Source of the DNA: Adenophora triphylla var. japonica
Lineage: Eukaryota > Streptophyta > Magnoliopsida > Asterales > Campanulaceae
Reading direction: 5' to 3'
Assembly (NCBI GenBank): GCA_022495995.1
Contig: JAFEMH010001295.1
Span: forward strand, 1 to 64,000
Length of the DNA: 64,000 nt
The translations under genes and the position numbers were made by a program. Positions 1 through 10,994 of this stretch are shown one piece after another; the first letter of the stretch is position 1, and the number at the start of each line of letters is the position of its first letter. Under the pieces are notes generated by a model. That model saw only the letters and a program-made list of their open reading frames with translations, was not told where the DNA came from and ran no database searches.

Positions 1-1
1 G

Positions 2-1015
2 TTCATGGAACACAAGGAAATGAAAGCGCAGATCGCTGAACTGACTGCCAAGAAGTCCGCCTTCCGGCCTACAGACCCGGACTCCATTGTTCCTCTGCCC
101 CACAAATTCGTGATGCCTAATCTGGATCTCTTTGATGGGACTGCATGCCCGAAAACCCATTTGGACACATATACCTTGGCGATGAAGGCCAAAGGGTGCA
201 CCAATCAGCAGTTAGCTGACTATTTCAATCTATCCTTGAAGTCCAGTGCCTTAAAGTGGTTCTTTCTGTTTGAAACCTGAAGCCAGGGCTACGTGGGACC
301 AGATTACCAATGCCTTCACGGAGAAATATAAGGCCAACTTGGAGTGGGAAACAAATAGAGTTGACCTACAAACAACAGTGCAGCGTCCTGATGAGAATGT
401 TGGGGACTTCTACAAGCGGTGGAATCTGAAACTCAGTGAAATGGCCATCCCTCCTTCCGAAGAGGAACAACTGGACATCTTCCAGTCATGCTTGAAACCA
501 CATCTGAGAGCCTCCCTCAGTCACTTCCCATACTCAGACTTACGGGCCATGGTTAACTCCGCAGCTAAGTTTGAAAAGGCCTACAATCAGCAACCGGCTG
601 CTGCACCGCTTACGTATATCGGGCTCCTCCTTCAAACACCGCCCTCGCTCCCGCCAAAGGCAAAGAAATGATTAACTATGCGGGACAGAATGTAATAACA
701 CAACTCCTTTTGCTCCCGTAAAACCAGCCTGAGCCTGCACTACGGGTCATGAACCTCGAAAACTTTGGAATGCCTCTGAATGACATCTTTAGGGGACTAG
801 TGAAGGAAGGCTTGCCGCGGCCTTTCGAGAATTTCCAACCCAGGAACCCGAATGCTCCCGTGGATACTACAAAGTATTGTGCTTTTCATCAAGCTCACTG
901 ACATCCGACCGACAACCGCTTTACTCAAAAAGGCAATCCAGGGCTAATAGAGCAAGGAAAATTGGAAGGCCCCGAAGGACCTAATACGCTCAAAAATCCT
1001 CTCGCCAAGGAACCA
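2..1015 (+). pseudogene. Ty3/gypsy gag (capsid and nucleocapsid), partial and frameshifted
   Basis: This encodes the end of a retrotransposon Gag, the structural protein that packages element RNA. The first frame (5-280) has the start of the capsid fold with FDGTACPKTHLDTY; the second (270-671) continues with PEARATWDQITNAFTEKY and DENVGDFYKRWNLKL. The same protein is seen in E3 at 58614-59765. A frame change near 265-280 and later breaks split it. Near 840-900 a zinc-knuckle-like stretch reads KYCAFHQAH, then a stop, then HPTDNR where relatives have a Cys. Several breaks fall where a CAG or CTG would be expected, so they may be sequence error rather than decay. The true N-terminus lies before the window. 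Confidence 0.75.
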
Positions 1016-2825
1016 TAATCGTGTGAATATGATTGAATGCGGAGAATCTTCGCATGCCCAGAAGATGTCGATGAAGGTCCCCAAATACCTGGCCAACCTC
1101 GTCGAGGATCCCGAATTCGGATTCCCCTCGCCCTTGAGGATATCGAACGAATCAACCCATCTTGGTCTCATGTCGTAGACTCCTTGCAAGAATACGAGGC
1201 CCGCTATTTCTCGGATGAAGGGAAGGCCAATACCGAAGAGTCAATGCTCCGGCCAAAACATGAGAGGACCATTTACACAAGATGGTTAGAACAATCGAGA
1301 AGAATTGAACAAGAAAGCTTCCGCGAGCGCCCGTACCGGGACTTATCAAAGAAAGAGGCCGAAGAACATCTCGGAGCTAGTACACTTCCACAAACCGGCT
1401 ATTGGAGAAGTCAAATACGACCCGAAGGCGGTGAAACCGAAGAATCGTAGGAGGAAGAACCCTTCTACATTCTACTCGGTGTCAAATACGTGCCACCCCC
1501 TCTCACTCTTCCCCCGCAGCTTCGGGAGGAGAAGCCGAGTCACAATTACCACTTCCAGAATGGGAGCATATGACAATTTCTCGCGGCCGCACGCACCCAT
1601 ATTCCCTAACGGGTTTGACGGCGTTCCTCTCCGCCGAAATCCCGGTAGTATGGGAAGATGATTCCGATGACAGCGATGACGATGATGATGACGAGAGCGA
1701 AGAGTCAACCGAGGCCCCAGATCCGGAAACAACTGGAACAATCATGCCGGAAATGAGCCCACGGGAGCCAGGCACAATGGTTGGTTGTCACAGAAGCACT
1801 TACGAAGACACTTCGGGAGACGAATATGAAACCGAGGACATGAAGGCCATGAAGTTTCCCGGATCTCGAGCACGTGGATGTCTTAGAATTCAACACCGCC
1901 TACCATGCTTTGGGGAAAGGGTTTTCAGCGTCCGATCCAGCCGATAGTCGAAGATCTCGATCGAAAGAGGAAAATTAACTCCCATCCGCCCAAATGAGAA
2001 AATAACCATGGTTAGATCAAATCCACCCTGCAACAAAGTAACACTCCTTGTCGTGGTTACCCAAGAAGAGGTCACCTTCCCCGAATGTATGTCGCCTTTC
2101 GGTAGAAGTCCTAGAAACCGGCATGATACCGGATGCGCCTCCCACACGTAATGCTATAATCATCTCCAACTCGAGTATTACGTAAAGGAACCGTAATGGC
2201 CGCACTATACCGGGATGAAATCGAAAAGCCCCCGAGCCCCGACAATAGCGACTCTTGTTGCATGATAACTATGAGCAAGGCAGGCCATGAGAGTGAATCG
2301 GAGGACGCCCTAGCTCAGGCCATCCAAGGGGCAACAACACAACCCTGCACTCAAAAGCCTCGTGACTTGGGAAGCAGCTTATAAGGGCCGCCCAGAAGGA
2401 GCTAGTACAGCTCGGCCCCTCACCGTCGCTAGACTCCGTCGTAACCAGGGGCCAATAGCCAAAAGGGCTCCCCCTGTTGACCTTAGCGATTGAAGAAATC
2501 CAGTCAAGAGACAACTGATAAGGAAGTTAACCTGTTGACCCGATCCGGCAGATCTTCCAAGGAATCCCAAGGCGTATAAGAAGGCCACAGATCAAACACC
2601 GAAAGAAGATCGCCGCCCCTATGCTAAGACAGTGAAACTCCACTCAAAAGAGGATCCCGTGCTCACCCAAGTTGAAGCAAACACAGCCAACATTTCCCTC
2701 TCGGTCTCTACTCACTTCGTCCTATCCCCATAAGCCGAAGCCGGAAGAAAGCCCGGCTCGCACTCTAGTGCCTATTGATGCTACTCCCGATGACTTGGTA
2801 CAAACTGATTGGAAACATCCATTAC
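1016..2825 (+). pseudogene. Gag-protease linker of the polyprotein, broken
   Basis: No single frame stays open, but pieces in all three + frames look like one polyprotein. NHNRVNMIECGESSHA follows the knuckle near 1011-1060, a charged segment lies at 1305-1450, and an acidic run (DDSDDSDDDDDDESEES) at about 1660-1710. No catalytic domain is recognised here. The stretch joins gag to the protease that begins near 2830. The minus-strand frames here have no recognisable domain. Confidence 0.5.
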
Positions 2826-3180
2826 GGGAACATAATCACTTTCACGTATCTCGACCTCCCTCAATTTGGGGCTGATCATAACGAGCCTCTCTTCATCACA
2901 AACCAGCTTGGATGAACGACGCCTCCTCGGGTCCTGGTTGATAATGGGTCCGGAATGAACATTCTTCCGGCAAAGATCATGAGCTCGCTTAATATCAAGA
3001 CTACAGACTTGAAGCCTTCCTCCCTCACAGCCAAAGCTTACGACTCAACATCTCGAGCAGCCCTTGGAGTCGCTACCTTGGACCTCTGGTTTGGACGAGT
3101 AAATTGATACCCGTGGAATTCCGTGTTATTGACATCCCGATTACTTTTAATGCCTTATTGGGAAGACCTTGGCCGCATCA
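2826..3180 (+). pseudogene. Retroviral-type aspartic protease domain, frameshifted
   Basis: The frame from about 2830 reads ITFTYLDLPQFGADHNEPLF and then, after a break, VLVDNGSGMNILPAKIMSSL, which holds the D-N-G-S form of the catalytic aspartate loop. AALGVATLDLWFGRV and the closing motif FNALLGRPW follow, the last falling in the duplicated segment. This is the usual Ty3/gypsy protease that cuts Gag-Pol. A stop near 3105 and shifts at 2915 and 3105 break it. It is present once in full, because the tandem duplication begins inside its last strand. Confidence 0.7.
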
Positions 3181-4200
3181 GTCAAGGGGTCGCCTCAAGC
3201 CTCCACCAAGTGTGTGAAATTCGCCTCGAATGGGGATTTGACAACCATTTACGGAGATTTAGTCACTTTAGAGGGCACGGATACGGGCGGAATACCTATT
3301 CTCGAAATCAAACATGACGAGGAAGGTCTCATGCTAACTAAGCTTCACGTTCGAGCCTCCCAAGGCCCAAGTGTGCAACATAGATCTCGACGGTCACTCG
3401 GGATAAAATCCCACCGGTCTTGAAAATGATGAGAAAAATGAGCTATCTACCCGGCCTCGGTGCTGGGAAACACCAACAAGGAACTCACAAACTCATCGAG
3501 GTGAAAGGACGTAATACTCGCCACGGCTGGGATATGAGGCCTCCTCGGTGGACACCTTGCAAAAGGAAAAAGATTTGAAGCCGCCACAGGAAGCGGTCCC
3601 GGCCGACGACCCTAAATCTCTCCCCTTCGCCCTAATTTGGCCGACTACTTTGTAAAGGGTCCCACACAACCGGTAACATCACGTGAGCCCACTTCTACGT
3701 AAGAATGGCTAAAGCTACAGGATAGCCTCAACAAGTTCGAGGAGCCAAAGCTAACCCGGTCCGCGTAATGTTCTGGACCTACCCAAGATACCCTGGGCTA
3801 CCACTACCATGAAGAGTGAGTACACCTTCAAAGGCGTGCCAAGCCTAGTGGAACAGTTCGAGAAGCTCACAACCACAATTCCTACGCCCGGGGAAAGGTC
3901 CGAAACCCGAGTTTGAATTGACCATGTCGAAAGCCAAAGCCACGTAAGTCTTTTCGCATGATTGGGATGGTTCGATCATGCAACAGCTTGTTCGGGGAAG
4001 AGATCCAAAGCGATCTCGATTGATTTCAGCTCGCCCAAAGAAATGGTAGCGATGATCGAGGGAGACAGCTCCCGAGTCATGAGGCCACTGACAGCAATGC
4101 CGCTAAAGAATCGGGAAACTCTCTCAGGCCCGTCCGCAACCAAAGAAGAAATGATCACCAAGCCTGGATTGGTCCCCCATCCCTTTGTGTCAACCTAGGA
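3125..4200 (+). pseudogene. Protease end plus G-patch-like segment, copy 1
   Basis: This is the damaged twin of the open frame at 10995-11978. It reads VIDIPITFNALLGRPW, then YGDLVTLEGTDTGGIPILEI and a glycine-rich MMRKMSYLPGLG block in shifting frames. Compared with copy 2, most breaks replace CAG with CGTA or CG and CTG with CTCG or CCG (for example near 3380, 3455, 3510, 3700 and 3945). Function would be as for copy 2. I would not treat it as genuinely dead until the bases are confirmed. Confidence 0.65.
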
Positions 4201-5345
4201 AAGGTCCTCAGAGTCTTTCATTGTTAAGGTCGAGTCTCTAGAGTCGTCCGACGGCCTTACGCCTGAAGACTACGAGTCTATAGCAAGCGCTGTATTCCTT
4301 TTCGTTTTCAATGAAATGACGAACCTTTCTGAGTATCCTTTGATTGCCACTTTAACTAATGATGAATTAATTAATAAAATTTTTTTTAATAATAATTCAT
4401 TAGATAAAGAAGCAGACACATTAAACAACAAAAAAAAATCAAACAAAAAAAAAGAGAGGATCTTTAAGCAGGTTGTCCGGAAAGAGGAAAATCGAGCCCA
4501 AGCTGCCGAAGAGATTTTGACGAGTGTGAATCTGAGAACTGCGGAAGAGACTAAAGAGACGCAGATTGGTGATTTCTTCAAAGGAACTGGAAAGGATGCT
4601 CGCAAAATCCTACAAGATCCTCAACTCAAAGAAAGTTGCCCTCTTCATCAAAGAGAACATCATATGCGGATACGGGTTGCCAACCGAAATCATTTCGTAT
4701 AATGGATCCCACTTCAAGGGGAATGCGACATTTCTTGGCAAAATTCGAGAATAACCCGTCACAAGTCATCTCCTTACAGGCCCCAAACCAACGGAGCCGT
4801 CGAGGCAAATAAGACTTTGGAAAACATCATCCGGAAAATGGCCGTCCGTGGCGAGAGATTGGCCCGAGAAGCTACACTCGGCACTCGGGGCTACGTAACA
4901 TCGGGCCGAACGGCAACCGGGGAAACACCGTTTGCCCTCATATACGGAATGGAAGCCGTGCTCCCAATCGAATTGAAATCCCCTTGCTCCGTGTGTTGTT
5001 GGAAAGCCAGATCAACGAGGTCGAATGGCTCCAAAGTCGCCATGATGAATTGGCCCCGCTAGATGAGCGCCGATTGAAATCAATGGAACACATCCGAGCC
5101 TACCAAGGAAGAATGGCCAGATCCTTTGACAAGAAAGTAAAGCATCGGGAGATCCGAGAAGGGGATCTCGTTTTAAAGAAAAGCCCCTCCGTATCAACCC
5201 CTCGGCAAATGGGAGCCTGTTTGGGTCGGGCCATACGTCAGTCCGAAGATCTTCTCCGTGAGGAGCCATGCAACTTGCGGACCTCGACGGGAATCCCTTT
5301 GTACACCCAGTGAATGGTGACAAGCTGCGCAGATACTACGCGTAA
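4201..5345 (+). pseudogene. Pol remnant: pre-RT segment joined to integrase C-terminal half, copy 1
   Basis: The frame at 4316-4600 gives VNLRTAEETKETQIGDFFKG, the piece that in full elements leads into reverse transcriptase. From about 4600 it joins LAKSYKILNSKKVALFIKEN of the integrase core. RT, RNase H, the integrase zinc-binding domain and the first catalytic Asp are absent. The second Asp motif is altered (ISYNGSHF against ISDNGSHF in copy 2). The stretch with the catalytic Glu and the C-terminal domain is split over frames 4817-5313. Most shifts again coincide with CAG/CTG sites. Confidence 0.7.
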
Positions 5346-5509
5346 AAACAAAGAAAAAGAAGAAGTCAAAAAAAAGAGTGCTAAAGAGTAATGCCCAACT
5401 AGGTTGAAAACCCGAAAAGGGCGGCCTAGGTAAAAAACAGGTTGCACCAAAAAAAAACAAAAAAAAAACAAAAAAAAAAAAAAAAAAAAAAACAAAAATA
5501 AATCGGGTT

Positions 5510-5554
5510 GAACTACGAAGACCCGAGCTCCTCAAAATGAGGGGAACGTAGGCA
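5510..5554 (+). other. Two-stem conserved motif, type A (after pol), E1 copy 1
   Basis: GAACTACG and ACGTAGGC form the outer stem (CTACG with CGTAG). The inner hairpin is CCTCA-AAA-TGAGG. It lies about 170 bases after the integrase frame, beyond a poly-A-rich stretch. Related copies are at 13395, 23290 (minus), 42295 and 61238. Confidence 0.7.
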
Positions 5555-5800
5555 AAGGAAACGGTTCGGTCTAAAACACAAATAAAAGTCATACTTTTAC
5601 ATTAATACACCGATCGTACCATGAAAGCGTCTCGAAAAACTCTGAAGCAATTCAAATATTCATTACAAGTTAAAAACTTTTTGATGAGTCTAAGCCCGAT
5701 TCATTCCTACAACCGGCAACCTCGCTAAAAGAAAACTAAGATACATAATCAAACTAATGTGTCTGCCATGACAAGAAAGGGATACTCGGAAACCTCAGAG

Positions 5801-7306
5801 TCACTCCATGCCACTCGAACTGGCCTCTCCCCTCTTCTTCCCCCTTCGAGTCTTCTTCTTCTGAACAAGAAAAATGTCGGTCTTCCTCCTACCAAGCTCT
5901 GGTATAGGAACAGGATCTATCAAACCAGCCTCTGCCAGGGCCTTAGTAGCCCTAGCGTCATCTCTCATCTCCTGTAGCCTAGCTGGTAGCATAGGAGCCC
6001 TCCTCTCCTGTCTCTTGACGTAAGCCTCATAGTCGGTCACAGCGTCTCCGCTCCTGTCATGAGGGTTGGCCCTCGCCTCGGCCCTCCTCCTCTCCGAAAC
6101 CGTCAGGTCCTCCGCACCCACAATGGCCTCACGCCGCCTCAAAATAGCCATCTGAGTCTCTCCTAAATGCCTCTCGTACCAATCCAGGTACCAAGTGGTC
6201 AGGAACACCGGTCTCGGACGCCTGAGGATAACCCGAGGAGGAAAAACGTCATATCTCCATGCTCGGGAAAGAAAGGAAAACACCGAAGGATCATCCATAG
6301 AAGCAGAAGCCACCACCCTGGTGGCTATATCATCAAAGTCCTCCAAAGGAACCTGCTCCAGGCCGAACTGTCTCAGAACCAAGGACGGAATATAGAAGCT
6401 GGACTGAGAAAGCCCCGGAAGCATGACCACATGAGACCCGTCTTGAAGCACTCTGCGAGTCTCCACCTGCCAACAAGGCACTGACTATCTGATATCTTTT
6501 GTCTGGCGACCAGCCATCCAACGCTCCCATGAGCCCTGATCATCGAAATCCATAGCAACCCCCCTCCTGGAAAATGTCCAAGGCTTGATCATGTCGGGAG
6601 TTTCCCGAAGAATTCCCAAATGCTCCATCAGCCACAGGGTCAAGAGGAACGGGCTGCCCCCGTGCATATACCGCTTCCCGGTAGCCAGCCTATCGAGAGC
6701 ATGGAAAGTCTCCCCCAGGATCAGAGGTACAACATCTCTTCCCAAGCGACAATGAACGACTACATCCAGCAGAGACCGATGGCAGATCCCAAAAGAATAG
6801 ACCATAAACAGGGTCCCGAACATGCAAAGTGCAAAGGCATCCCAATAGGCATCGTCGAGCAAGCCTAAGCCCCTAAATCTATCAGGGAGACCGGAAATAT
6901 CAAAATGATCGGGACCACGGATCATACCTTGCGCTTCCTCCAGGGAAAGATGAAGGAGGTTACACAACTTGTCAATGAAAGAAGCCCCTCCGGGCAAAGG
7001 AACCGCTATCTCTTCCACCTCCGGACCACCAAGCAAGGCCCGAAATTCTTCGACGGTTGGGACCATCTCGTTGTAAGAAAGGCAAAAGACATGCCTCCTA
7101 GTGTCCCAAAATGAGGAAGAAGCCCTCAAAAGACCGTAATCCGGAATCAATTCCTTGAGAGACCATAAGCACTTCACCTTATACCTTTCTTCAAAGAAGG
7201 ACCTCCTCTCATGCATAATCTCCCGGGACCAAGCCTTGAATTTGTTGAAAAACGACATTTGGGATTCTTGGGACAATTTTGATGGAGCTTTTCTAAGGTT
7301 TTCCAT
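5801..7306 (-). CDS. Antisense gene with DUF7745-like domain, copy 1, one in-frame stop
   Basis: The chosen start is the ATG at 7306 (MENLRKAPSKLS); the longer frame to 7414 has only a TTG. The protein would be about 500 residues. Near residues 45-95 it reads YGLLRASSSFWDTRRHVFCL and EMVPTVEEFRALLGG, like the DUF7745 family of plant proteins, which has no known function and is often found with transposable elements. LPGL and LVLRQFGLEQ follow, then a charged coiled-coil-like tail with basic KKKTRRGKKR near the end. A TAG at 6487-6485 interrupts the frame, with similarity continuing in the same frame beyond it. It lies tail to tail with pol and head to tail with the PMD gene. The CCGCGCGG element lies upstream at 7434. 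Confidence 0.6.
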
Positions 7307-7433
7307 GGATTTTCTCTCTTTCTCCCCGAAAATGGCTGTTTGGACTGGAGGTTGAAGAGGATATTTGAATTTGAAATAAAGTGAGACCAGATCTGTAGCA
7401 AAATTAAAGGACAATGTCAGATGCAGTCCCCAT

Positions 7434-7441
7434 CCGCGCGG
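7434..7441. promoter_or_regulatory. CCGCGCGG palindrome upstream of DUF7745-like gene, copy 1
   Basis: A perfect 8-base palindrome about 128 bases before the ATG of the antisense gene. The same word is found before the antisense PMD gene (10973, 18823) and in the E1 LTR promoter (21187). A promoter role is inferred from this recurrence. Confidence 0.45.
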
Positions 7442-7795
7442 ATATGTTTGCTTTCCATCAGAAAAATCTGCAATGTCAAGCTGCTACACCAAAAGAGGAA
7501 TATTTCGTCCCGGTTGCTCGGAACCTGTGCAAAAACCTCCCCAAACCAGTCCATATACCAAACACTAACACCCTTGCCAAAAAAAAAAAAAAGAACCAAG
7601 GCTCATGCAACATTGCATTCATACTGCATTGCATCCATAAAAGAATAAAATCCTAAATTATTACATTCCAAAAATAAAGGGAGTGTGCAAAAAAAAAGAG
7701 AAAAAAAAAAAAAAAGAAAAAGAAAAAAATGTGCATAAGCCGTACAAATCTCAATCCCGGTCATAAATCTCAAAATCTCGGAAAATCGGGGGTAA

Positions 7796-10700
7796 TCAAT
7801 CGAATCCCTAGCGCCCGACGCCTGTCCCCGGTCCCTCTTGCGACTCGGCCCGCCTCCTCGGGAGCCACCGAAAGTCTCGGGCTCGAATCGTCCTCGTCTC
7901 CCGAAAGAGGCTCGTCGGGACCAACCGGCACGCTCCGATAGGGCAAGCCGAGATCTGCGAAAAATCATATCTAAAGGTGAAGGCGTCGGATTCTGGACGT
8001 ACGAAGACGACCCACCATCCGCCAAACGTGTCCCTGCCCGTGTGGATCCCCGAGAATGACGTGATCCGAAGGCGGCACCGCGGGGATCAATGAGAGGAGA
8101 CAGAGGAGTCTCTCGAAGAAGTCTCGAACGAATAGGGAAGCCTCTCGCCCGCGGGCGCCGGCCGTGGTCGCCTTGCTCTAGCTCGAGGAGCCCCGCAAGC
8201 GACCATCCTCCCGATAAATCTCTTAGCTCCGATCACTTGCTTCGTCGGCTTCTCGACGACCACCTCCGAAAACTGCACAAAAGCAAAAGCGTCAGAAACA
8301 GTTAAAGCAAGAAATGATGACAAAAAAAAAAAGAAAGAAAGAGAAGCCATACCTTCATACCCGGACGAGGCCGAAAAGCTCGTGGAAGCCGCTCAGCCGA
8401 GGGATTCGCACCCTCAATCGGACCCCATCCTGGATATATGAAAAATCCGTCCGAGGGTACCGCGGGCTCCCAAGCCCCTCTCTATCCAGAACCTGGGGCA
8501 TCCTCAGCCTCCTCAAAACAAATGCGGAGTACGGCTCAATCGCCACAAATGCCGAGAAGTGCTGGCCGGCTCGGTAATCATCCCAGGTCACAGATCTGTC
8601 ACTCGGGTGCATCATATCGGCGGGAGGCTCCACCGGTGTCCTCAAAGGCGAGTTCACGCCATGTTGGCGCGTCACCCTCTCTCCCAGATAATAGGCATCG
8701 CAGGTCAGACCTCTCAGAATCCTCCGCTGCACAGTCCAAATCTCAGCACCCTTCAGCTGCGCCACCTCGAAACGATCCCAGGGATAAAATATCATCCTCT
8801 CATCCGTCTCTCCGTCAAAGGAAGGCAATCCGCGTATCTAAGAGTCGTACGCCCCCTGGAGCTTATCTTCTCCCGGGCATGCTTGGACCAAGAGCGCATG
8901 GCCGGATACGCCCCGACGTACTCCGCCGGCTGTCGCCACATCGTGACGTGGAAGAACTCCAACGCCCATACCTGCGAAAGGTAAAAATCAAATCAATCCA
9001 GTGCAAAAGGAAAGTGTGTGCTCAAGAAGAAAGGGAAAGCAAAAAGAGAGCTTATACCTCCAGGGCAAACTCAAAGCAGTACAAGGAGCTCACTGCCTTC
9101 CGGCTGTACCTATCAAGAGCAAAGTAAAGCTCTGCCAGCCCGGCTTCTTCCCAGGAGACGTCTCCAGCCATCTCCATGTCCTCCAAGGACCTCAGCAAGG
9201 CAAAGACTGCCGTCCCCTCAGCATGTCCAAAAAGGGTGCTCGAAAAGGCAAACCATAAGAAGGCCCTGGCAATCGATCGGCGCCTATCCTCTCCTCCCCG
9301 CCTCGTAGCTCACAATGGTCTCCACATTCTTCCCGTAGACCACCGCATACTCCATCCCCATCCCCTTTTGGGAATAGGGGAAAATCCCGTAAGAGCACAG
9401 CAGATCCGCATCGCCGTAGCCATCCCGCCACTCAATGCTGCATCCATTGAAGGACAAACCCGTGATCGCAGCATAGTCAGAAGGCGTAACCGTAGCCTCG
9501 CCCCAAAAGAAGTGAAACGTGTGGGTCGCATCCCACCAGTGCTGCGACAAAGCAAACATCAGGCCCTTGCTCTTAGGGAACTTGACCAATCCCCTCAAGC
9601 ACTCAACAAACTCCCAAAGCCCGGTCTCAACAACAATCTGTCTCGGACTCGGCAAAGCTCCTCGGCCCGCATTTGGAAGCCGGTCCCACAAGTCAATTAC
9701 AGACTCCACCGATCCTCGAGTCTTCATCTTGTTCAGCTGCTCCGTAACGTAGTTGTTTCCACCCTGCAATAAAACAAAAAAAAAGAGAGGGGAAAATGTC
9801 AAAAAAAAAAAAAAATTTGCATTTGCATTTGCACGAAAAAAAAAAAGAGAGCATACATATGCATCATGAAATTTCAAAGAAAATTCGACAAAGATAACAA
9901 AGATACAATGAGCATAGCCCCATTTTTCTCGCACAAAAAGACAGGTTTTCAAGAAATCCCAATCAACATTCATGAAAAAAAATCTTTCATACAAAGAGTC
10001 AACGGAAGTAAAAACTCCGTCCCATTCTCAAAAAAAAAGTTCCTACGCATGCATGCATATCATCCATCATCTCAAAAAAAAAAAAAAATCCTACATCCAT
10101 ACATCCTACGGAAGCAAAAACTCCGTCCCATTTTTCATAAGACATACATACATGCATTCATCAAAAAAAAAAATGCATTCCTACGGGAGTAAAAACTCCG
10201 TCCCGTTTTCATAAAATAACATGCATTCAATCAACGGGAGGAAAAATCCGTCCCACTTTTCAAAAAAGAAAAGATCAATCAAAAAATCATACATTCATAT
10301 CATCATCTCATGTTGGCAAAATGCCAATTCTTTTCTCAAGCAAAATGCACATTTTGGGACACCAACAAATTCATTGCAACATGCAAATCAATATTCAAAT
10401 TTCAAAAAAAAAAAAAATCACAATTTTCATCCATAATTTTTGGATACTAAAAAAAAAATGGCGAAAATGCCAATTCTTTTTCCAAAAAAAAATGCACATA
10501 CTCAAAGCATCAAAATCAAGATTCAAAGCCAAGAACATCAATCATTCGAATTTTCAAAAAAAAAATTTCAAAAATCACCCAAAATTCAATTTCAAGCAAA
10601 AAAATCAACAAAAGGAATGAAAAGATTCGAAGTATACCGTTCGGAGACTCGGATCAGAAGCCCAATGTTGCCAAGCATCGGGGTAGGGCTCCTCCGCAAT

Positions 10701-10805
10701 CGATTGCGAAAGAGTATAGTGCCTCCTCATCCGGACGAGCTCCAATCGTCTCTCCGCTACCGGGCCACGTCCTTGGCCTTGAAAAGCACCTTCCCCGTGT
10801 TCCAT
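7796..10805 (-). CDS. Antisense plant mobile domain (PMD) gene, four exons, copy 1
   Basis: Predicted exons on the minus strand: 10805-10638, 9763-9058, 8971-8353 and 8272-7796. Introns show GT..AG ends: donors ACG|GTATAC, GAG|GTATAAG and AAG|GTATGG; acceptors TTGCAG, TCGCAG and GTGCAG. Exon 1 starts MEHGEGAFQGQG. Exon 2 holds the PMD signature WWDATHTFHFFWGEATVTPS and ITGLSFNG, and ends LSWEEAGLAELY-like in copy 2. Exon 3 reads VWALEFFHVTMWRQPAEYVG. Exon 4 is basic and Arg/Pro-rich, perhaps nuclear. PMD proteins (MAIN/MAIL family) act in genome stability and silencing in plants, and the domain is shared with transposons. Exons 2 to 4 carry small shifts at CAG/CTG sites. The antisense setting inside a retroelement argues against a normal host gene. 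Confidence 0.75.
9770..10637 (-). repeat. PMD intron 1, copy 1: A-rich with four small hairpin repeats
   Basis: The intron is about 0.87 kb, rich in poly-A runs on the + strand. It holds four scattered copies of ACGG(A/G)AG-N-(C)TCCGTCCC at about 10002, 10108, 10183 and 10233, each able to fold with a 5-6 base stem. There is no coding signal; the Lys/His-rich frames here come from the A runs. Confidence 0.6.
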
Positions 10806-10994
10806 TGCTCAAAAAATCGAAGAAATCGGAAGAGTTTTGAAGCTTCTAGGACAACAATGGCGGATTTGCGGTTTCTCTCTCTCTGCTCTCGTAAAATTCA
10901 AAAAAAAAAAATAGACTGGGGAAGAGGAAGGGCATTGGCCCCTCATTAATACCCTCTGATTCTCAACCCTCTCCGCGCGGACAGGATTGTCCAG
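10806..10994 (-). promoter_or_regulatory. Antisense PMD gene promoter region, copy 1, with CCGCGCGG at 10973-10980
   Basis: Upstream of the PMD start, reading on the minus strand, CCGCGCGG is followed about 28 bases on by a TATTAAT box and then a pyrimidine/purine leader. In the E1 LTR the same palindrome stands about 26 bases before TATAAATTG. The duplication junction lies just beyond. Confidence 0.5.

Larger units (their letters stand above)
3125..10994 (+). repeat. Tandem duplication, copy 1 (7.87 kb)
   Basis: The segment starts at GTTATTGACATCCCGATTAC inside the protease and ends at the antisense PMD promoter region (GCGCGGACAGGATTGT). The same sequence starts again at 10995 in direct orientation. 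Contents: protease end, G-patch-like segment, integrase part, antisense DUF7745-like gene, antisense PMD gene. Long blocks of the copies look identical apart from homopolymer length. Other differences cluster at CAG, CTG and CCG. Confidence 0.9.

Noticed and set aside
1..5340. Calling every break in E1 copy 1 true decay
   Set aside because: Comparison with copy 2 shows most breaks sit on CAG/CTG, so sequence error is the better explanation.
5194..5592. Minus-strand frame rich in Phe
   Set aside because: It reads poly-A runs on the opposite strand and shadows the integrase region; no domain.
7307..7414. Longer N-terminus of the DUF7745-like gene
   Set aside because: It starts at a TTG, and the ATG at 7306 fits the domain start.
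9866..10620. Lys/His-rich frames on the + strand (and 17750-18470)
   Set aside because: They come from A-rich repeats in the antisense PMD intron; both copies show the same low complexity.
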